43,888 nt of DNA from Symbiobacterium thermophilum (lineage in GTDB: Bacteria; Bacillota; Sulfobacillia; UBA995): NCBI GenBank assembly GCA_020725145.1, contig DYFO01000002.1, positions 71,777 through 115,664 of the forward strand. Reading direction: 5' to 3'. The translations under genes and the position numbers were made by a program. Under the pieces are notes generated by a model. The model made no database searches. It was given only the letters and a program-made list of their open reading frames with translations, and had not been told where the DNA came from. Within the stretch, counting starts at the first letter, position 1, and every line of letters starts with the position of its first letter. This document shows positions 23,891 to 32,903 of this stretch, one piece after another.

Positions 23891-24328
23891 CTAAAATTCC
23901 AGTTCCAGAGGTTGGGGTTTCTGAGCCTGGTGAGGATGCTCCGGCCCGCGGTAGACCTTGAGTTTCCTCGCCATGGCGCGCCCCAGCCGGTTATGCGGCA
24001 GCATACCCCTTACTGCAAGCTCCACCGCGCGTTCCGGCCGCTCGGCCATGAGCCTGCGGTAACTGGTGAACCTTGCCCCACCGGGGTAGCCGGAATGGCG
24101 GAAATGCATCTTCTGGTCAAGCTTGCGTCCGGTCAACACCGCCTTCTCCGCATTGACCACGATGACGTGGTCACCTGTGTCCAAAAACGGGGTGAAGGTG
24201 GGCTTGTGTTTGCCCCGCAAGATGCGGGCAACCTGGCTGGCCAACCGGCCCAGGGGCTTTCCCGTCGCGTCCACTACATACCAACTGCGGGTGATCTCTG
24301 ACGGACGCGCGATGTAGGTGGTTCGCAA
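23891..24328 (-). CDS. rplM: 50S ribosomal protein L13
   Basis: 145 residues. The conserved core is [16 protein letters not shown] and [18 protein letters not shown], and [12 protein letters not shown] is present near the C-terminus. It starts with TTG at 24328, with GGGAGGG nine bases upstream. It is an early-assembling large-subunit protein, paired with rpsI. Confidence 0.98.
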   Translation of the reverse strand: MRTTYIARPSEITRSWYVVDATGKPLGRLASQVARILRGKHKPTFTPFLDTGDHVIVVNAEKAVLTGRKLDQKMHFRHSGYPGGARFTSYRRLMAERPERAVELAVRGMLPHNRLGRAMARKLKVYRGPEHPHQAQKPQPLELEF

Positions 24329-24368
24329 AGTCTGTGTCCCTCCCCGGGCGGCAAGTCACAAAACTATT

Positions 24369-25238
24369 CTATTGCACGACCCTGACAGTGTCAAGGTAAA
24401 ACCATGTTCGCGGGTCATCCGCATACAGCACCGCATCCAGCCACAGGCCCCGGGGTGGCGCGGTGGGCCCTGCCAGATCGCGGCGCCCGTCGGCCAGGCG
24501 CTCGGCGACGCTCTGGGGCGAAAGGGCACCCCTGCCCACCTCCAGCAGCGTGCCCACCAGTACGCGGGCCATGTGATAAAGGAACCCATCGGCAACCAGC
24601 GTGATCACCAGGAACGGCAGACCGCGCAGACCGGCCCGCGGCCCCGGGCACATGAAGCTCCAGACATCCTCGGCATCGAACTGGTGAAGGCTCAGGTCAA
24701 AGAGCGTACGCCTGGTGTCGCGTGGGGGCGAGCCGGCGTCGTGAAACGCTCTGAAGCAGTGTTTTCCGCGAAGCAGCGCGGCCGCCTCGGCCATCGCTGC
24801 GGTGTCCAGAGGTACCCGGCTGCGAAGAGCATAGCGATCCCAGAACGGTGACCGTACCTCGCTCTGGTAGATGAAGTAGCGGTAGATCTTGGCCAGCGCG
24901 TCAAAACGCGCGTGGAAGTCCGCCGACACCTCATCGGCCCGCACCACCACGATGTCCCGCGGCAAGACCGAGCCCAGTGCCGCCGCCCAACGGGCAACGG
25001 GGATGGCGCACGGGGTGAAGAAGTTGACTACCTGGCCTCTTGCGTGTACCCCGGCGTCGGTGCGGCCCGCTCCGGTGATGCGTGACCGGTGGCCGGACAC
25101 GGCCTCCACCGCACGCTCGAGCATCGCCTGCACCGTGGGCAGGCCCGGGCGCTGGGTCTGGAAACCGTGGTAGGCGGTGCCGTCGTACGCCACCACCAGC
25201 CTGAGGTTCCTACCCGTGCGCCGCGAGTTCAGGGCCAT
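24369..25238 (-). CDS. truA: tRNA pseudouridine synthase A
   Basis: 289 residues when started at the ATG 25238. It makes pseudouridine at positions 38-40 of the tRNA anticodon arm. The catalytic Asp61 is in GRTDAGVHARGQV, the N-terminal LVVAYDGTAYHGFQ is typical, and FLYHMARVLVGTLLEVGRG is the conserved C-terminal motif. A longer frame runs upstream through ecfT, but the family start is about 12 residues before the first strand. It overlaps ecfT by ten bases; the ribosome site (GAGAAG) is weak, as expected for coupled translation. Confidence 0.96.
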   Translation of the reverse strand: MALNSRRTGRNLRLVVAYDGTAYHGFQTQRPGLPTVQAMLERAVEAVSGHRSRITGAGRTDAGVHARGQVVNFFTPCAIPVARWAAALGSVLPRDIVVVRADEVSADFHARFDALAKIYRYFIYQSEVRSPFWDRYALRSRVPLDTAAMAEAAALLRGKHCFRAFHDAGSPPRDTRRTLFDLSLHQFDAEDVWSFMCPGPRAGLRGLPFLVITLVADGFLYHMARVLVGTLLEVGRGALSPQSVAERLADGRRDLAGPTAPPRGLWLDAVLYADDPRTWFYLDTVRVVQ

Positions 25239-26029
25239 CTTCTCAGGCAGATGACCCCGAGAACCAGCGCGGAGGTCGCCGCCAGGGCGACGGCATCGCG
25301 CAGCCCCATGCGCAATTCCTTCATGCGCGTGCGTCCCTCGCCGCCACGGTAGCACCGCGCCTCCATGGCCATGGCGAGTTCGTCGGCGCGCCGGAAGGAG
25401 CTGACGAACAGCGGCACGAGAAGGGGCACCAGGCTCCGCGCTCGCCGCAGCAGGTTGCCGCTGTGGAAGTCGGCCCCCCTCGCCATCTGAGCCTTCATGA
25501 TCTTGTCCGCCTCTTCCAGAAGGGTTGGGATGAAGCGGAGGGCGATGGTCATCATCATCGCCAGTTCGTGGGCCGGCACGCCCAAGCGCCGGAAGGGGCG
25601 CAAAAGGTGTTCGATTCCGTCGGTGAGCGCTATCGGCGAGGTGGTAAGGGTCAGCAGTGAAGTGGTCACGATCAGGAGGGACAGGCGGAAGACCATGAGG
25701 ATCCCCATGTTCAGTCCCTCACGGGTGGCCACCAACCCGCCCAGCCGGAAGAGGGTCTCGCCCCTGGTCATGAACAGCTGCAAGCTGAAGGTCAACACCA
25801 GGATGAAGGCCAGTGGCTTCAACCCTCGCAGGACCATGCGCAATGGCACGCGGGCCAGCATCACCAGAAAGACCGCGAGGGCTGCGAGTATCAGGTAGCC
25901 GGCGAGGCTGGGAACCAGGAACAGCACTATCATGAAGACCAGAGTCGACAGGATCTTGGTTCGTGGGTCCAGGCGGTGGAGAACGGAATCCCCTGCCAGA
26001 TATTGGCCGATGGTGATGTCCCTAAGCAT
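25229..26029 (-). CDS. ecfT: ECF transporter transmembrane subunit EcfT
   Basis: A 266-residue membrane protein with about five to six membrane segments. The two Arg-containing coupling motifs are seen as AQMARGADF and MEARCYRGG. EcfT joins the two ATPases to exchangeable substrate-binding S subunits for vitamins or metals. No S component is in the window, as usual for this shared (group II) module next to ribosomal genes. It overlaps ecfA2 by eight bases. Confidence 0.95.
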   Translation of the reverse strand: MLRDITIGQYLAGDSVLHRLDPRTKILSTLVFMIVLFLVPSLAGYLILAALAVFLVMLARVPLRMVLRGLKPLAFILVLTFSLQLFMTRGETLFRLGGLVATREGLNMGILMVFRLSLLIVTTSLLTLTTSPIALTDGIEHLLRPFRRLGVPAHELAMMMTIALRFIPTLLEEADKIMKAQMARGADFHSGNLLRRARSLVPLLVPLFVSSFRRADELAMAMEARCYRGGEGRTRMKELRMGLRDAVALAATSALVLGVICLRRWP

Positions 26030-26900
26030 GGGCCCTCACCCTGTTTGCGTCCCGGTGCCAATACCGCACGATCTCCGACGTCGCTTCCTCGACCGTCAGC
26101 GCGTCGGCGCGCACATCCTTCCCGCGACGGCGCAACTCCGCCATGAGCCGTGGGATCGCAGGCATTCCCAGGCCGACCTGCCCCAGCACGTCGCCCTGGG
26201 AGAACACCTCCCGCGGCGTTCCGGACAGCACGATCCTGCCGCCGGCCATCACCACCAGTCGCTGCGCCAGGCGGGCCACCTCTTCCAAGTTGTGGGAGAC
26301 CAGCACCACGGTGAGACCGTGCTGTCGGTGGAGGTCGAGCACGTGGCCGAGGATCTCGTTACGCCCCCGAGGGTCAAGTCCGGCGGCCGGCTCGTCGAGC
26401 ACCAGGACCTTTGGCTCCATGGCCAGCACCCCGGCGATCGCCACGCGCCGGGTCTGACCACCCGAAAGGGCAAAAGGCGAACGTCGCCCGATGGCCCCCG
26501 GTGACAATCCGACGATCTCCAGCGCCCGCTCCACCCGCTTCCTGACCTCTGACTCGGGCAGACCGAGGTTGCGAGGACCGAACGCGACGTCGTCAAAGAC
26601 CGTCTCCTCGAACAGCTGGTGCTCGGGATACTGGAAGACCAGGCCGACCTTCTGTCGAACCGACCTGAGGTCGGCTTTCGGACCTCCCAGGTCTACCCCG
26701 TCTACCAGGACCCGCCCGCGGGTCGGCCGCAGAAGGCCGTTGAGATGCTGGACGAGTGTGGATTTCCCAGACCCCGTGGGTCCGATCAGCCCGATGAACT
26801 CGCCGTCGGCGATCATGAGGTCGATGCCGGTGATCGCCGTCACCTGGCGAGGCGTGCCCGCCATGTACACGTGCTCGAGTCCCTCGATCAGGATGGGCAT
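26022..26900 (-). CDS. ecfA2: ECF transporter ATPase EcfA2
   Basis: A 292-residue ABC ATPase. Walker A is GPTGSGKST, the Q-loop region is VGLVFQYPEHQLFEETV, the signature is LSGGQ and Walker B is VLVLDEPAAGLDPRG. The YPEHQLFE sequence is typical of the A2 (CbiO2) partner. It overlaps both ecfA1 (13 bases) and ecfT. It works as a heterodimer with EcfA1 to power vitamin or metal uptake. Confidence 0.96.
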   Translation of the reverse strand: MPILIEGLEHVYMAGTPRQVTAITGIDLMIADGEFIGLIGPTGSGKSTLVQHLNGLLRPTRGRVLVDGVDLGGPKADLRSVRQKVGLVFQYPEHQLFEETVFDDVAFGPRNLGLPESEVRKRVERALEIVGLSPGAIGRRSPFALSGGQTRRVAIAGVLAMEPKVLVLDEPAAGLDPRGRNEILGHVLDLHRQHGLTVVLVSHNLEEVARLAQRLVVMAGGRIVLSGTPREVFSQGDVLGQVGLGMPAIPRLMAELRRRGKDVRADALTVEEATSEIVRYWHRDANRVRAHA

Positions 26901-27727
26901 AAGAACTCTACCATCTCTTCTACGAAGAGGAGGTCGTCGGGGACGGGCAGCCCCTCAGCCCGCAAGCGGCCGGCCAAGGCGACCATGGACGGAACCTCCA
27001 ATCCCAGCCGCTCGAGCTTCCGAACCTGCCGGAAGACCTCTCGCGGGGAGCCCTCGAGGAAAATGCGCCCACGGTCCATCACCACCACCCGGTCCGCGCC
27101 GGCCGCTTCTTCCATGAAATGGGTTATGTGCACCACCGTAAGCCCTTCTTCACGGTTAAGCCGCCGTGCCGTCGCCAACACCTCGTCGCGACCCGAAGGG
27201 TCCAGCATCGCCGTGGCCTCGTCGAGGACCAGGCATCGCGGTTTCATCGCCAGCACGCCGGCGATGGCCACCCGCTGCTTTTGGCCGCCTGAAAGCAGGT
27301 GCGGAGCGCGCAGGGCGTGCTCACCCATGCCCACCAGTCGCAGGGCCTGGGCCACCCGCACCCGGATCTCCGAAGGTGGGACGCCGAGGTTCTCCGGGCC
27401 AAACGCCACGTCTTCCTCGACCACCGTGGCGACCAGCTGGTTGTCCGGGTTCTGGAAGACCATTCCCACAGAACGCCTGACCTCCCAGAGGTTGCCGGGT
27501 TCTCGGGTGTCCATGCCCGATACCCGCACCACCCCCTGGGTGGGAATGAGCAGCGCGTTCAGGTGCTTGGCCAGGGTCGACTTGCCGCTGCCGTTGGGCC
27601 CGATGATTGCGATGAACTCCCCAGACCCGATGCACAGATCGACCCCGTCCAGGGCAAGCAGCTCAGCCTCCTGCCCAGGGTTGTAGGAGTAGGTCACCCT
27701 TTCCAGCGTGATGAAGGGTTCTGTCAC
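26888..27727 (-). CDS. ecfA1: ECF transporter ATPase EcfA1
   Basis: A 279-residue ABC ATPase. Walker A is GPNGSGKST, the Q-loop VGMVFQNPDNQLVATVV is typical of A1, the signature is LSGGQKQRVAIAG and Walker B is CLVLDEATAMLDPSG. It starts with GTG at 27727. It follows rplQ by 69 bases that contain a strong hairpin, then runs into ecfA2. Confidence 0.96.
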   Translation of the reverse strand: MTEPFITLERVTYSYNPGQEAELLALDGVDLCIGSGEFIAIIGPNGSGKSTLAKHLNALLIPTQGVVRVSGMDTREPGNLWEVRRSVGMVFQNPDNQLVATVVEEDVAFGPENLGVPPSEIRVRVAQALRLVGMGEHALRAPHLLSGGQKQRVAIAGVLAMKPRCLVLDEATAMLDPSGRDEVLATARRLNREEGLTVVHITHFMEEAAGADRVVVMDRGRIFLEGSPREVFRQVRKLERLGLEVPSMVALAGRLRAEGLPVPDDLLFVEEMVEFLCPS

Positions 27728-27754
27728 CCGGCAGACACTCCCCTGAAGCTCATC

Positions 27755-27780
27755 GGGCGGGAGGGGCTTCCCTCCCGCCC
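27755..27780 (-). repeat. GC hairpin between rplQ and ecfA1
   Basis: GGGCGGGAGG and CCTCCCGCCC form a perfect ten-base stem around a six-base loop just after rplQ. No T tract follows on the minus strand, so it may attenuate or process the message rather than stop it fully. Confidence 0.6.
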
Positions 27781-27796
27781 TGCCGCGTCGTACCGC

Positions 27797-28135
27797 TCAG
27801 GCAAGTTCCAGCAAGACCAACGGCGCGCCGTCCCCCCGGCGGGTACCCAGACGGTACACCCTCGTGTAGCCGCCCGCACGTTCGGCGTAGCGTGGCGCTA
27901 TGGTTTCGAAGAGCTTCCGGGCAACGTCCTCGTCGGTCACCACCTGCATGACCTGACGTCTGGCGTGCAGATCACCCTGCTTGGCAAGGGTGATCATCTG
28001 CTCCGCCAGCCTCCGCACCTCCTGTGCCCGCGCCTCGGTCGTCTGGATCTTCTCGTGGGCGAGAAGTGACGTTACCATTGACCGCAAGGTCGCCACGCGG
28101 TGCTCGGTTACCATCCCCAGCTTTCTATGCTTCAT
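27797..28135 (-). CDS. rplQ: 50S ribosomal protein L17
   Basis: 112 residues. It begins [20 protein letters not shown], with [18 protein letters not shown] in the middle and [19 protein letters not shown] at the end, all typical. It is the last gene of the alpha operon, after rpoA. Confidence 0.98.
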   Translation of the reverse strand: MKHRKLGMVTEHRVATLRSMVTSLLAHEKIQTTEARAQEVRRLAEQMITLAKQGDLHARRQVMQVVTDEDVARKLFETIAPRYAERAGGYTRVYRLGTRRGDGAPLVLLELA

Positions 28136-28198
28136 CTGACCCTGTTCCTTCCCTTTCGCCCCCCGGGACCGGGCCCGTGCGACTCCCCGACGGGAGGA

Positions 28199-29140
28199 CT
28201 AGTCCTCGGGCTCTGCCAGCGAAAGACTCAGCTCCGCCAGCTTGCTCTTTACCTCTTCCAAAGACTTCTTCCCCAGGTTGCGGACCTTCATCATCTCGGT
28301 CTCAGTGCGCGAGACCAGCTCGCCCACCGTGTTTATACCGGCGCGCTTGAGGCAGTTGTACGAGCGCACCGACAGCTCCAGCTCCTCGATGGGCAGCTCG
28401 AGCACACGGCTTCGCTCATCTTCGGCCTTGTCCACCAGCACGTCCAGCCCGCCGGCCGTGTCCGTCAGGCGAACGAAGAACGCGAAGTGGTCGCTGAGGA
28501 TCCTGGCGGCCATGCTGACCGCCTCGTCGGGGTGCATCGTCCCGTTGGTCCACACCTCTAGCGTGAGCCGGTCGTAATTGGTCACCTGGCCCACCCGCGT
28601 GTCTTCAACCGTGTAGTTGACCTTGCGGATGGGCGTGAAGAGGGAATCCACCGGAATGACGCCTATGGGCTGGTCCGGGCGCTTGTTGCGCTCGGCCGGA
28701 ACGTATCCCCGACCCCGTTCCACGGTCAGCTCCATCGCGAGGCGTGCCGAGTCCGCGAGGGTAGCCAGGTGCAGGTCGGGGTTGACGATCTCCACCTCGG
28801 GCGGGCAGACGATGTCGGCGGCTGTCACCGTGCGCTCCCCCTGGACCTCGAGCCGCATCACGCGGGGCTCGTCCCGGAACAGGCGAATGGCCAACCGCTT
28901 GATGGCCAGCACGATCTCCGTGGTGTCCTCCACTACTCCCGGAATGGTCGAGAACTCGTGCAGGACCCCGTCGATCCTCACCGTGGTCACCGCTGCTCCG
29001 GGCAGAGAGGAAAGGAGCACCCTCCGCAGCGAGTTACCCAGGGTTATCCCGTATCCCCGCTCCAGTGGCTCCACCACAAACCGCCCGTAGTCCTGCCTCA
29101 TCTCCTCGCGCTCGATACGAGGCCGTTCAATTCCCATCAT
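28199..29140 (-). CDS. rpoA: RNA polymerase alpha subunit
   Basis: 313 residues. The N-terminal dimerisation domain includes [20 protein letters not shown]. The C-terminal domain contains [20 protein letters not shown] and [16 protein letters not shown], which contact promoter UP elements and activators. Two ATG codons are adjacent (29140 and 29137), with AAAGG ahead. It lies between rpsD and rplQ as usual. Confidence 0.99.
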   Translation of the reverse strand: MMGIERPRIEREEMRQDYGRFVVEPLERGYGITLGNSLRRVLLSSLPGAAVTTVRIDGVLHEFSTIPGVVEDTTEIVLAIKRLAIRLFRDEPRVMRLEVQGERTVTAADIVCPPEVEIVNPDLHLATLADSARLAMELTVERGRGYVPAERNKRPDQPIGVIPVDSLFTPIRKVNYTVEDTRVGQVTNYDRLTLEVWTNGTMHPDEAVSMAARILSDHFAFFVRLTDTAGGLDVLVDKAEDERSRVLELPIEELELSVRSYNCLKRAGINTVGELVSRTETEMMKVRNLGKKSLEEVKSKLAELSLSLAEPED

Positions 29141-29207
29141 TCGTTACCTTTCCCCTCCCTGACGTGCCCTGGCACCATCCTGACCGCCCCGGTACCGTCA
29201 GGAATGC

Positions 29208-29834
29208 CTATCGCGAGTACCGCTCGATGATCATCCGTTCCTCCACCGGAATGTCGATCTCTTCGCGTTCGGGGAAACGCAGCACCCGGCCCTGGGCTTG
29301 CTGGAGACTCAGCTCTAGCCAGGCGGGAACGTTCCTTGTGGCCGCCGCTTCAAGGAGCCCCTTCAGGCGGGGCGACGTCCGGCTGCGGGGATGCACCGCC
29401 ACGACGTCACCTTCCTCCACCAAGTAAGACGGTATGTTGACGGCGCGACCGTTGACCAGGAAGTGACCGTGTCGCACCAGCTGGCGCGCTTCCCGCCGCG
29501 AGGACGCCAGGCCTAGGCGGTATACCACGTTATCCAGGCGCCGCTCGAGCAGTTGCAGGAGGTACTCGCCGGTTACTCCCCTGGCGCGCGTGGCCTTGTG
29601 GTAGTATCGCCGGAACTGCCGCTCCAGCACGCCGTAGACCCGCCGTGCTTTCTGCTTTTCCCGCAGCTGCAGCGCGTACTCGGTAGGCTTGCGGCGCATC
29701 AGCGACCTGCCCCCCGGAGGGCCGGCCCCCTTTTCAACAGGGCACTTGGGGCCAAAACACCGTTCACCCTTCAGATACAGCTTCACCGCCTCCCGCCGGC
29801 ACAGCCGGCAGACCGGACCGGTGTACCTTGCCAT
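29208..29834 (-). CDS. rpsD: 30S ribosomal protein S4
   Basis: 208 residues from the ATG at 29834, with GGAGGT upstream. The N-terminal CRLC...CFGPKC set is the zinc-binding form. The S4 RNA-binding domain is seen in [20 protein letters not shown] and [20 protein letters not shown]. It is a primary 16S binder and, in many bacteria, regulates the alpha operon. Confidence 0.98.
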   Translation of the reverse strand: MARYTGPVCRLCRREAVKLYLKGERCFGPKCPVEKGAGPPGGRSLMRRKPTEYALQLREKQKARRVYGVLERQFRRYYHKATRARGVTGEYLLQLLERRLDNVVYRLGLASSRREARQLVRHGHFLVNGRAVNIPSYLVEEGDVVAVHPRSRTSPRLKGLLEAAATRNVPAWLELSLQQAQGRVLRFPEREEIDIPVEERMIIERYSR

Positions 29835-29863
29835 CAGGTCGGCACCTCCCGTGAACCGCGCAC

Positions 29864-30256
29864 CTAGACCCGGCGTCGCTTGGGCGGCCGGCAACCGTTA
29901 TGGGGAATGGGAGTCACGTCCTTGATCACGTTGACCTCCAGTCCCGCAGCCTGTAAGGAGCGGATCGCCGCCTCTCGGCCGGAGCCGGGCCCCTTGACGT
30001 ATACTTCCACTTCTCTGACACCGTGCTCCATCGCTTCCCTTGCGGCACGCTCCGCCGCCATCTGAGCCGCGAAGGGGGTGCTCTTCTTGGAGCCCTTGAA
30101 CCCCATCACGCCGGCGGACGCCCACGAGATGGTGTTGCCGGCCGGGTCGCTGATGGTCACAATGGTGTTGTTGAACGTGGACTTGATGTGGGCCACCGCA
30201 CGGTCGATCATCTTTCGCTCCTTGCGCTTGGCCCTTGGTACTCTCCTGGGGGGCAT
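29864..30256 (-). CDS. rpsK: 30S ribosomal protein S11
   Basis: 130 residues from the ATG at 30256. It has [20 protein letters not shown], the central [18 protein letters not shown] and the conserved end [22 protein letters not shown] three codons earlier is possible, but the ATG has better spacing from GGAG. It is part of the 30S platform. Confidence 0.98.
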   Translation of the reverse strand: MPPRRVPRAKRKERKMIDRAVAHIKSTFNNTIVTISDPAGNTISWASAGVMGFKGSKKSTPFAAQMAAERAAREAMEHGVREVEVYVKGPGSGREAAIRSLQAAGLEVNVIKDVTPIPHNGCRPPKRRRV

Positions 30257-30289
30257 GCCCCTCAACTCCTCTCGCCCGCGTCAGGCAGG

Positions 30290-30661
30290 CTACTTCTTCC
30301 TTCTGACGCCGACCGTCTTCCGCGGTCCCTTGCGGGTGCGGGCGTTGGTGCGAGTCCGTTGTCCCCGCACCGGAAGTCCCCGACGGTGCCTCAGACCACG
30401 GTAGCACCCGATATCGATCAGGCGCTTGATGTTCATCTGCACCTCTCGCTGCAGGTCACCCTCTACCTTGCAGTTGCGGTCGATCGCCTCGCGCAACCGG
30501 CTGACCTCTTCCTCGGTCAGGTTACGGACCCGTGTGGAAGGGTCCACCCTGGCGATGGCCAGTACCTGCCTGGCCTTGGTCGGTCCCAGTCCGTAAATGT
30601 ACGTAAGCGCCACCTCTACACGCTTCTCGCGGGGCAGGTCAACTCCGGCGATCCTGGCCAC
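30290..30661 (-). CDS. rpsM: 30S ribosomal protein S13
   Basis: 123 residues if it starts at the GTG 30661, giving the family N-terminus [24 protein letters not shown] three codons upstream overlaps its own ribosome site and is less likely. The C-terminal [20 protein letters not shown] and KKTVG-like basic tail contact the P-site tRNA. Confidence 0.98.
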   Translation of the reverse strand: MARIAGVDLPREKRVEVALTYIYGLGPTKARQVLAIARVDPSTRVRNLTEEEVSRLREAIDRNCKVEGDLQREVQMNIKRLIDIGCYRGLRHRRGLPVRGQRTRTNARTRKGPRKTVGVRRKK

Positions 30662-30673
30662 TGCGCCCACCCC

Positions 30674-30787
30674 CTATCCTTGTCGTTGCTTGTGCTTTGG
30701 GTTCTCGCATATGATCCTTACCCGTCCCTTTCGCCTGACCACCTTGCACTTGGCACACAGTCGCTTTATCGAAGGCTTGACCTTCAT
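30674..30787 (-). CDS. rpmJ: 50S ribosomal protein L36
   Basis: 37 residues, [20 protein letters not shown] then [17 protein letters not shown]. The Cys/Cys/Cys/His set is the zinc-binding form. It lies between infA and rpsM, 12 bases before rpsM. GGAGG lies 11 bases before the ATG. Confidence 0.98.
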   Translation of the reverse strand: MKVKPSIKRLCAKCKVVRRKGRVRIICENPKHKQRQG

Positions 30788-30845
30788 CGGTCCGGACGCC
30801 TCCCCTGGACCGTAACCACGGCCTTGAGCCCTGGCCCGGAGCTGT

Positions 30846-31064
30846 CTACTTGTAGCGGTAAACGATCCTGCCGCGGGTGAGATCATAGGGTGAAAGCTCG
30901 ACCAACACACGGTCGCCGGGCAGGATGCGGATGAAGTTCATCCGGATCTTGCCGGACACGTGAGCCAGTACCCGGTGTCCGTTTTGCAGCTCCACCCTGA
31001 ACATGGCGTTGGGCAGTGGCTCGATTACCTTGCCTTCCATCTCAATGACGTCCTCTTTGCTCAT
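30846..31064 (-). CDS. infA: Translation initiation factor IF-1
   Basis: 72 residues from the ATG at 31064: [20 protein letters not shown], an S1/OB-fold with [19 protein letters not shown] and [16 protein letters not shown]. It binds the ribosomal A site during initiation. It overlaps the KOW protein gene by four bases, and GGAGGA lies in front. Confidence 0.99.
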   Translation of the reverse strand: MSKEDVIEMEGKVIEPLPNAMFRVELQNGHRVLAHVSGKIRMNFIRILPGDRVLVELSPYDLTRGRIVYRYK

Positions 31065-31393
31065 GAGCCAGGCATCCTCCCGGTGCCGGATGCGTCGCCG
31101 GCAACATCCGTGCACCCGATCCCTGAAGCCAACATCCTAACTGCCCGACGAACCTCGCCGTCGTCCACGCTAGCGCCCTCCGCCAAGCGGCGACATAGAG
31201 CCTCGGCCGCCGCGGCGTGGATCACCAGGTGCCGGGGGTTCTTGCGCTTGGGGTTGGCGACCCGCCTGACCTGCCCGTCGGCCACCAGAACGGTCCGTTC
31301 GTCAACCACCCCGATTACCAGGTAATACCGACCTCGATCCCGGCCGGCACGCGAACTCACCAGCTGGCCGGGACGGATCTCCTGTCCCTTCAC
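31061..31393 (-). CDS. KOW-domain RNA-binding protein (L14e-like)
   Basis: 110 residues. The N-terminal KOW-like part, [20 protein letters not shown], and the [13 protein letters not shown] segment match the small RNA-binding proteins found between map and infA in many Clostridia, which resemble archaeal/eukaryotic L14e. The C-terminal 45 residues are less conserved in appearance. The GTG at 31393 has GGAGG eight bases ahead. It is the first gene after the promoter at 31452 and overlaps infA. Its exact role in the ribosome is unknown. Confidence 0.85.
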   Translation of the reverse strand: MKGQEIRPGQLVSSRAGRDRGRYYLVIGVVDERTVLVADGQVRRVANPKRKNPRHLVIHAAAAEALCRRLAEGASVDDGEVRRAVRMLASGIGCTDVAGDASGTGRMPGS

Positions 31394-31451
31394 CGGGCAA
31401 TCCTCCCTGCCCGCCTGCCGGGCTGGCTCGGCGTGCGGAACGCCAAACGTA

Positions 31452-31460
31452 ATTATATCA
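31452..31460 (-). promoter_or_regulatory. Extended -10 promoter for the infA-rpoA-rplQ segment
   Basis: The minus strand reads TGATATAAT, a perfect extended -10 (TGnTATAAT), in the 89-base gap between map and the KOW gene. It is the most AT-rich spot nearby. The -35 region (TGGAGT at 18 bases) is weak, which extended -10 promoters tolerate. It would start a transcript about 50 bases before the KOW gene. Confidence 0.7.
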
Positions 31461-31482
31461 CAGGGCTGCTGTCAGACTCCAG

Positions 31483-32229
31483 TTAAAGATGGGTCAGAAC
31501 AAGAGGACCGTCCCCGGTAATGGCCACCGTGTGTTCGAAGTGGGCGGACAGACTACCGTCGACCGTAACCACCGTCCACTGATCGTCCAGGACGGTCACT
31601 TCCCAGCCACCCACGTTGACCATCGGCTCCAGTGCCAGCACCATGCCTTCCTTCAACAGGGGTCCGGTCCCCGGCGGCCCGAAGTTCGGCACCGGTGGGT
31701 CCTCGTGCATGCTCTGCCCGATCCCGTGGCCGCCATAGTCGCGGACCACGCTGTAGCCCATGCTCTCAACGTAGCTCTGGATGGCATGCGAAACGTCGGT
31801 GAGTCGTCTGCCCTGCTCCATCACCGCTATGCCGCGATTGAGGGCCTCCTGGGTCACCTCCACCAGGCGTCGTGCCCGGGCGTCGACCTTCCCCACCGGC
31901 ACGGTGATGGCGGCGTCCGCATGGTACCCCTCCAGCCGCACGCCGACGTCCAGGCTCACGATGTCTCCGTCCTGCAACCGCCGCTCTCCGGGTATGCCGT
32001 GCACCACTTCGGAGTTGATCGACGCACAGATGGTTGCGGGAAATCCCCGATACCCCAGGAACGCCGGTAGACCTCCATGCTTGGCGATGCATCGCTCTGC
32101 CCGCCGGTCCAGGTCCGCGGTCTTCACCCCCGGCCCCACCATCGCCCGCAGCTCCTCCAGGCACAGGGCCACGATCCGCCCCGCTCGGCGCATCCGCTCC
32201 AGTTCCTGCACGGACTTGAGAAGGATCAC
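31483..32229 (-). CDS. map: Methionine aminopeptidase, type I
   Basis: 248 residues. It removes the initiator Met from new proteins. The metal ligands are in SLDVGVRLEGYHADAA (two Asp), GGHGIGQSMHEDP (His), LEPM (Glu) and FEHTVAIT (Glu). It starts with GTG at 32229, overlapping the adk stop as GTGA. Confidence 0.98.
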   Translation of the reverse strand: MILLKSVQELERMRRAGRIVALCLEELRAMVGPGVKTADLDRRAERCIAKHGGLPAFLGYRGFPATICASINSEVVHGIPGERRLQDGDIVSLDVGVRLEGYHADAAITVPVGKVDARARRLVEVTQEALNRGIAVMEQGRRLTDVSHAIQSYVESMGYSVVRDYGGHGIGQSMHEDPPVPNFGPPGTGPLLKEGMVLALEPMVNVGGWEVTVLDDQWTVVTVDGSLSAHFEHTVAITGDGPLVLTHL

Positions 32230-32885
32230 GCCTTCGCTGCCCCCGTCACCTGGCCGAGCAGTGAGCGGTAGACGGCGTCGGGAGGCGCCAGCCCGTCCAC
32301 CCGGCGCAGAAGTCCGCAGGACCGGTAATGGTCCACCACCGGCTCGGTAAGCCGGCGGTATACCTCCAGCCGACGTCTTACGGTATCCTCGCGGTCATCA
32401 TCCCGCAGGTACAACTCTCCTCCGCAGGCATCACAGATCCCGGCACGGGTCGGCGGCGAGGCGAGGAGGTTGTAGTTCGCCCCGCACTTTTTGCATACCC
32501 GCCGGCCGGCCGCGCGCTTGACCAGTTCCCCTTCCGGCACTTCCAGGTACAATACCGCATCGAGCTTCCATCCGGTTTCGGCCAGCAAGGCGTCGAGGGC
32601 CTTGGCCTGTTCCAGGGTCCGTGGAAAACCGTCCAGCACGAAACCCTTTGCGGCTGCGGGGGCTGCCAGCTCACGCCGGATCAGCCCGATCATGACGTCG
32701 TCGGGCACCAGAAGTCCTGCCCGCATGATCTCCGCCGCCCGCCGTCCCAGGTCGGTGCCGTCCTGCGCGGCCCGACGCAGGATATCACCCGTCGCCACGT
32801 GTGCCAGGTCGAGGTCCCGGGCCAACCGTTCCGACTGCGTACCCTTGCCCGCACCCGGGGGCCCCAAGATGATGAGGCGATGCAT
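32226..32885 (-). CDS. adk: Adenylate kinase
   Basis: 219 residues from the ATG at 32885 (GGAGG five bases upstream). The P-loop is GPPGAGKGTQ. FVLDGFPRTLEQAKAL is the AMP/NMP region. The LID carries the zinc-type Cys4, CKKCGANYN and CDACGG, common in Gram-positive species. It keeps adenylate pools in balance. It lies between secY and map. Confidence 0.98.
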   Translation of the reverse strand: MHRLIILGPPGAGKGTQSERLARDLDLAHVATGDILRRAAQDGTDLGRRAAEIMRAGLLVPDDVMIGLIRRELAAPAAAKGFVLDGFPRTLEQAKALDALLAETGWKLDAVLYLEVPEGELVKRAAGRRVCKKCGANYNLLASPPTRAGICDACGGELYLRDDDREDTVRRRLEVYRRLTEPVVDHYRSCGLLRRVDGLAPPDAVYRSLLGQVTGAAKA

Positions 32886-32903
32886 CGCAGCCTCCATGGG
32901 TCT

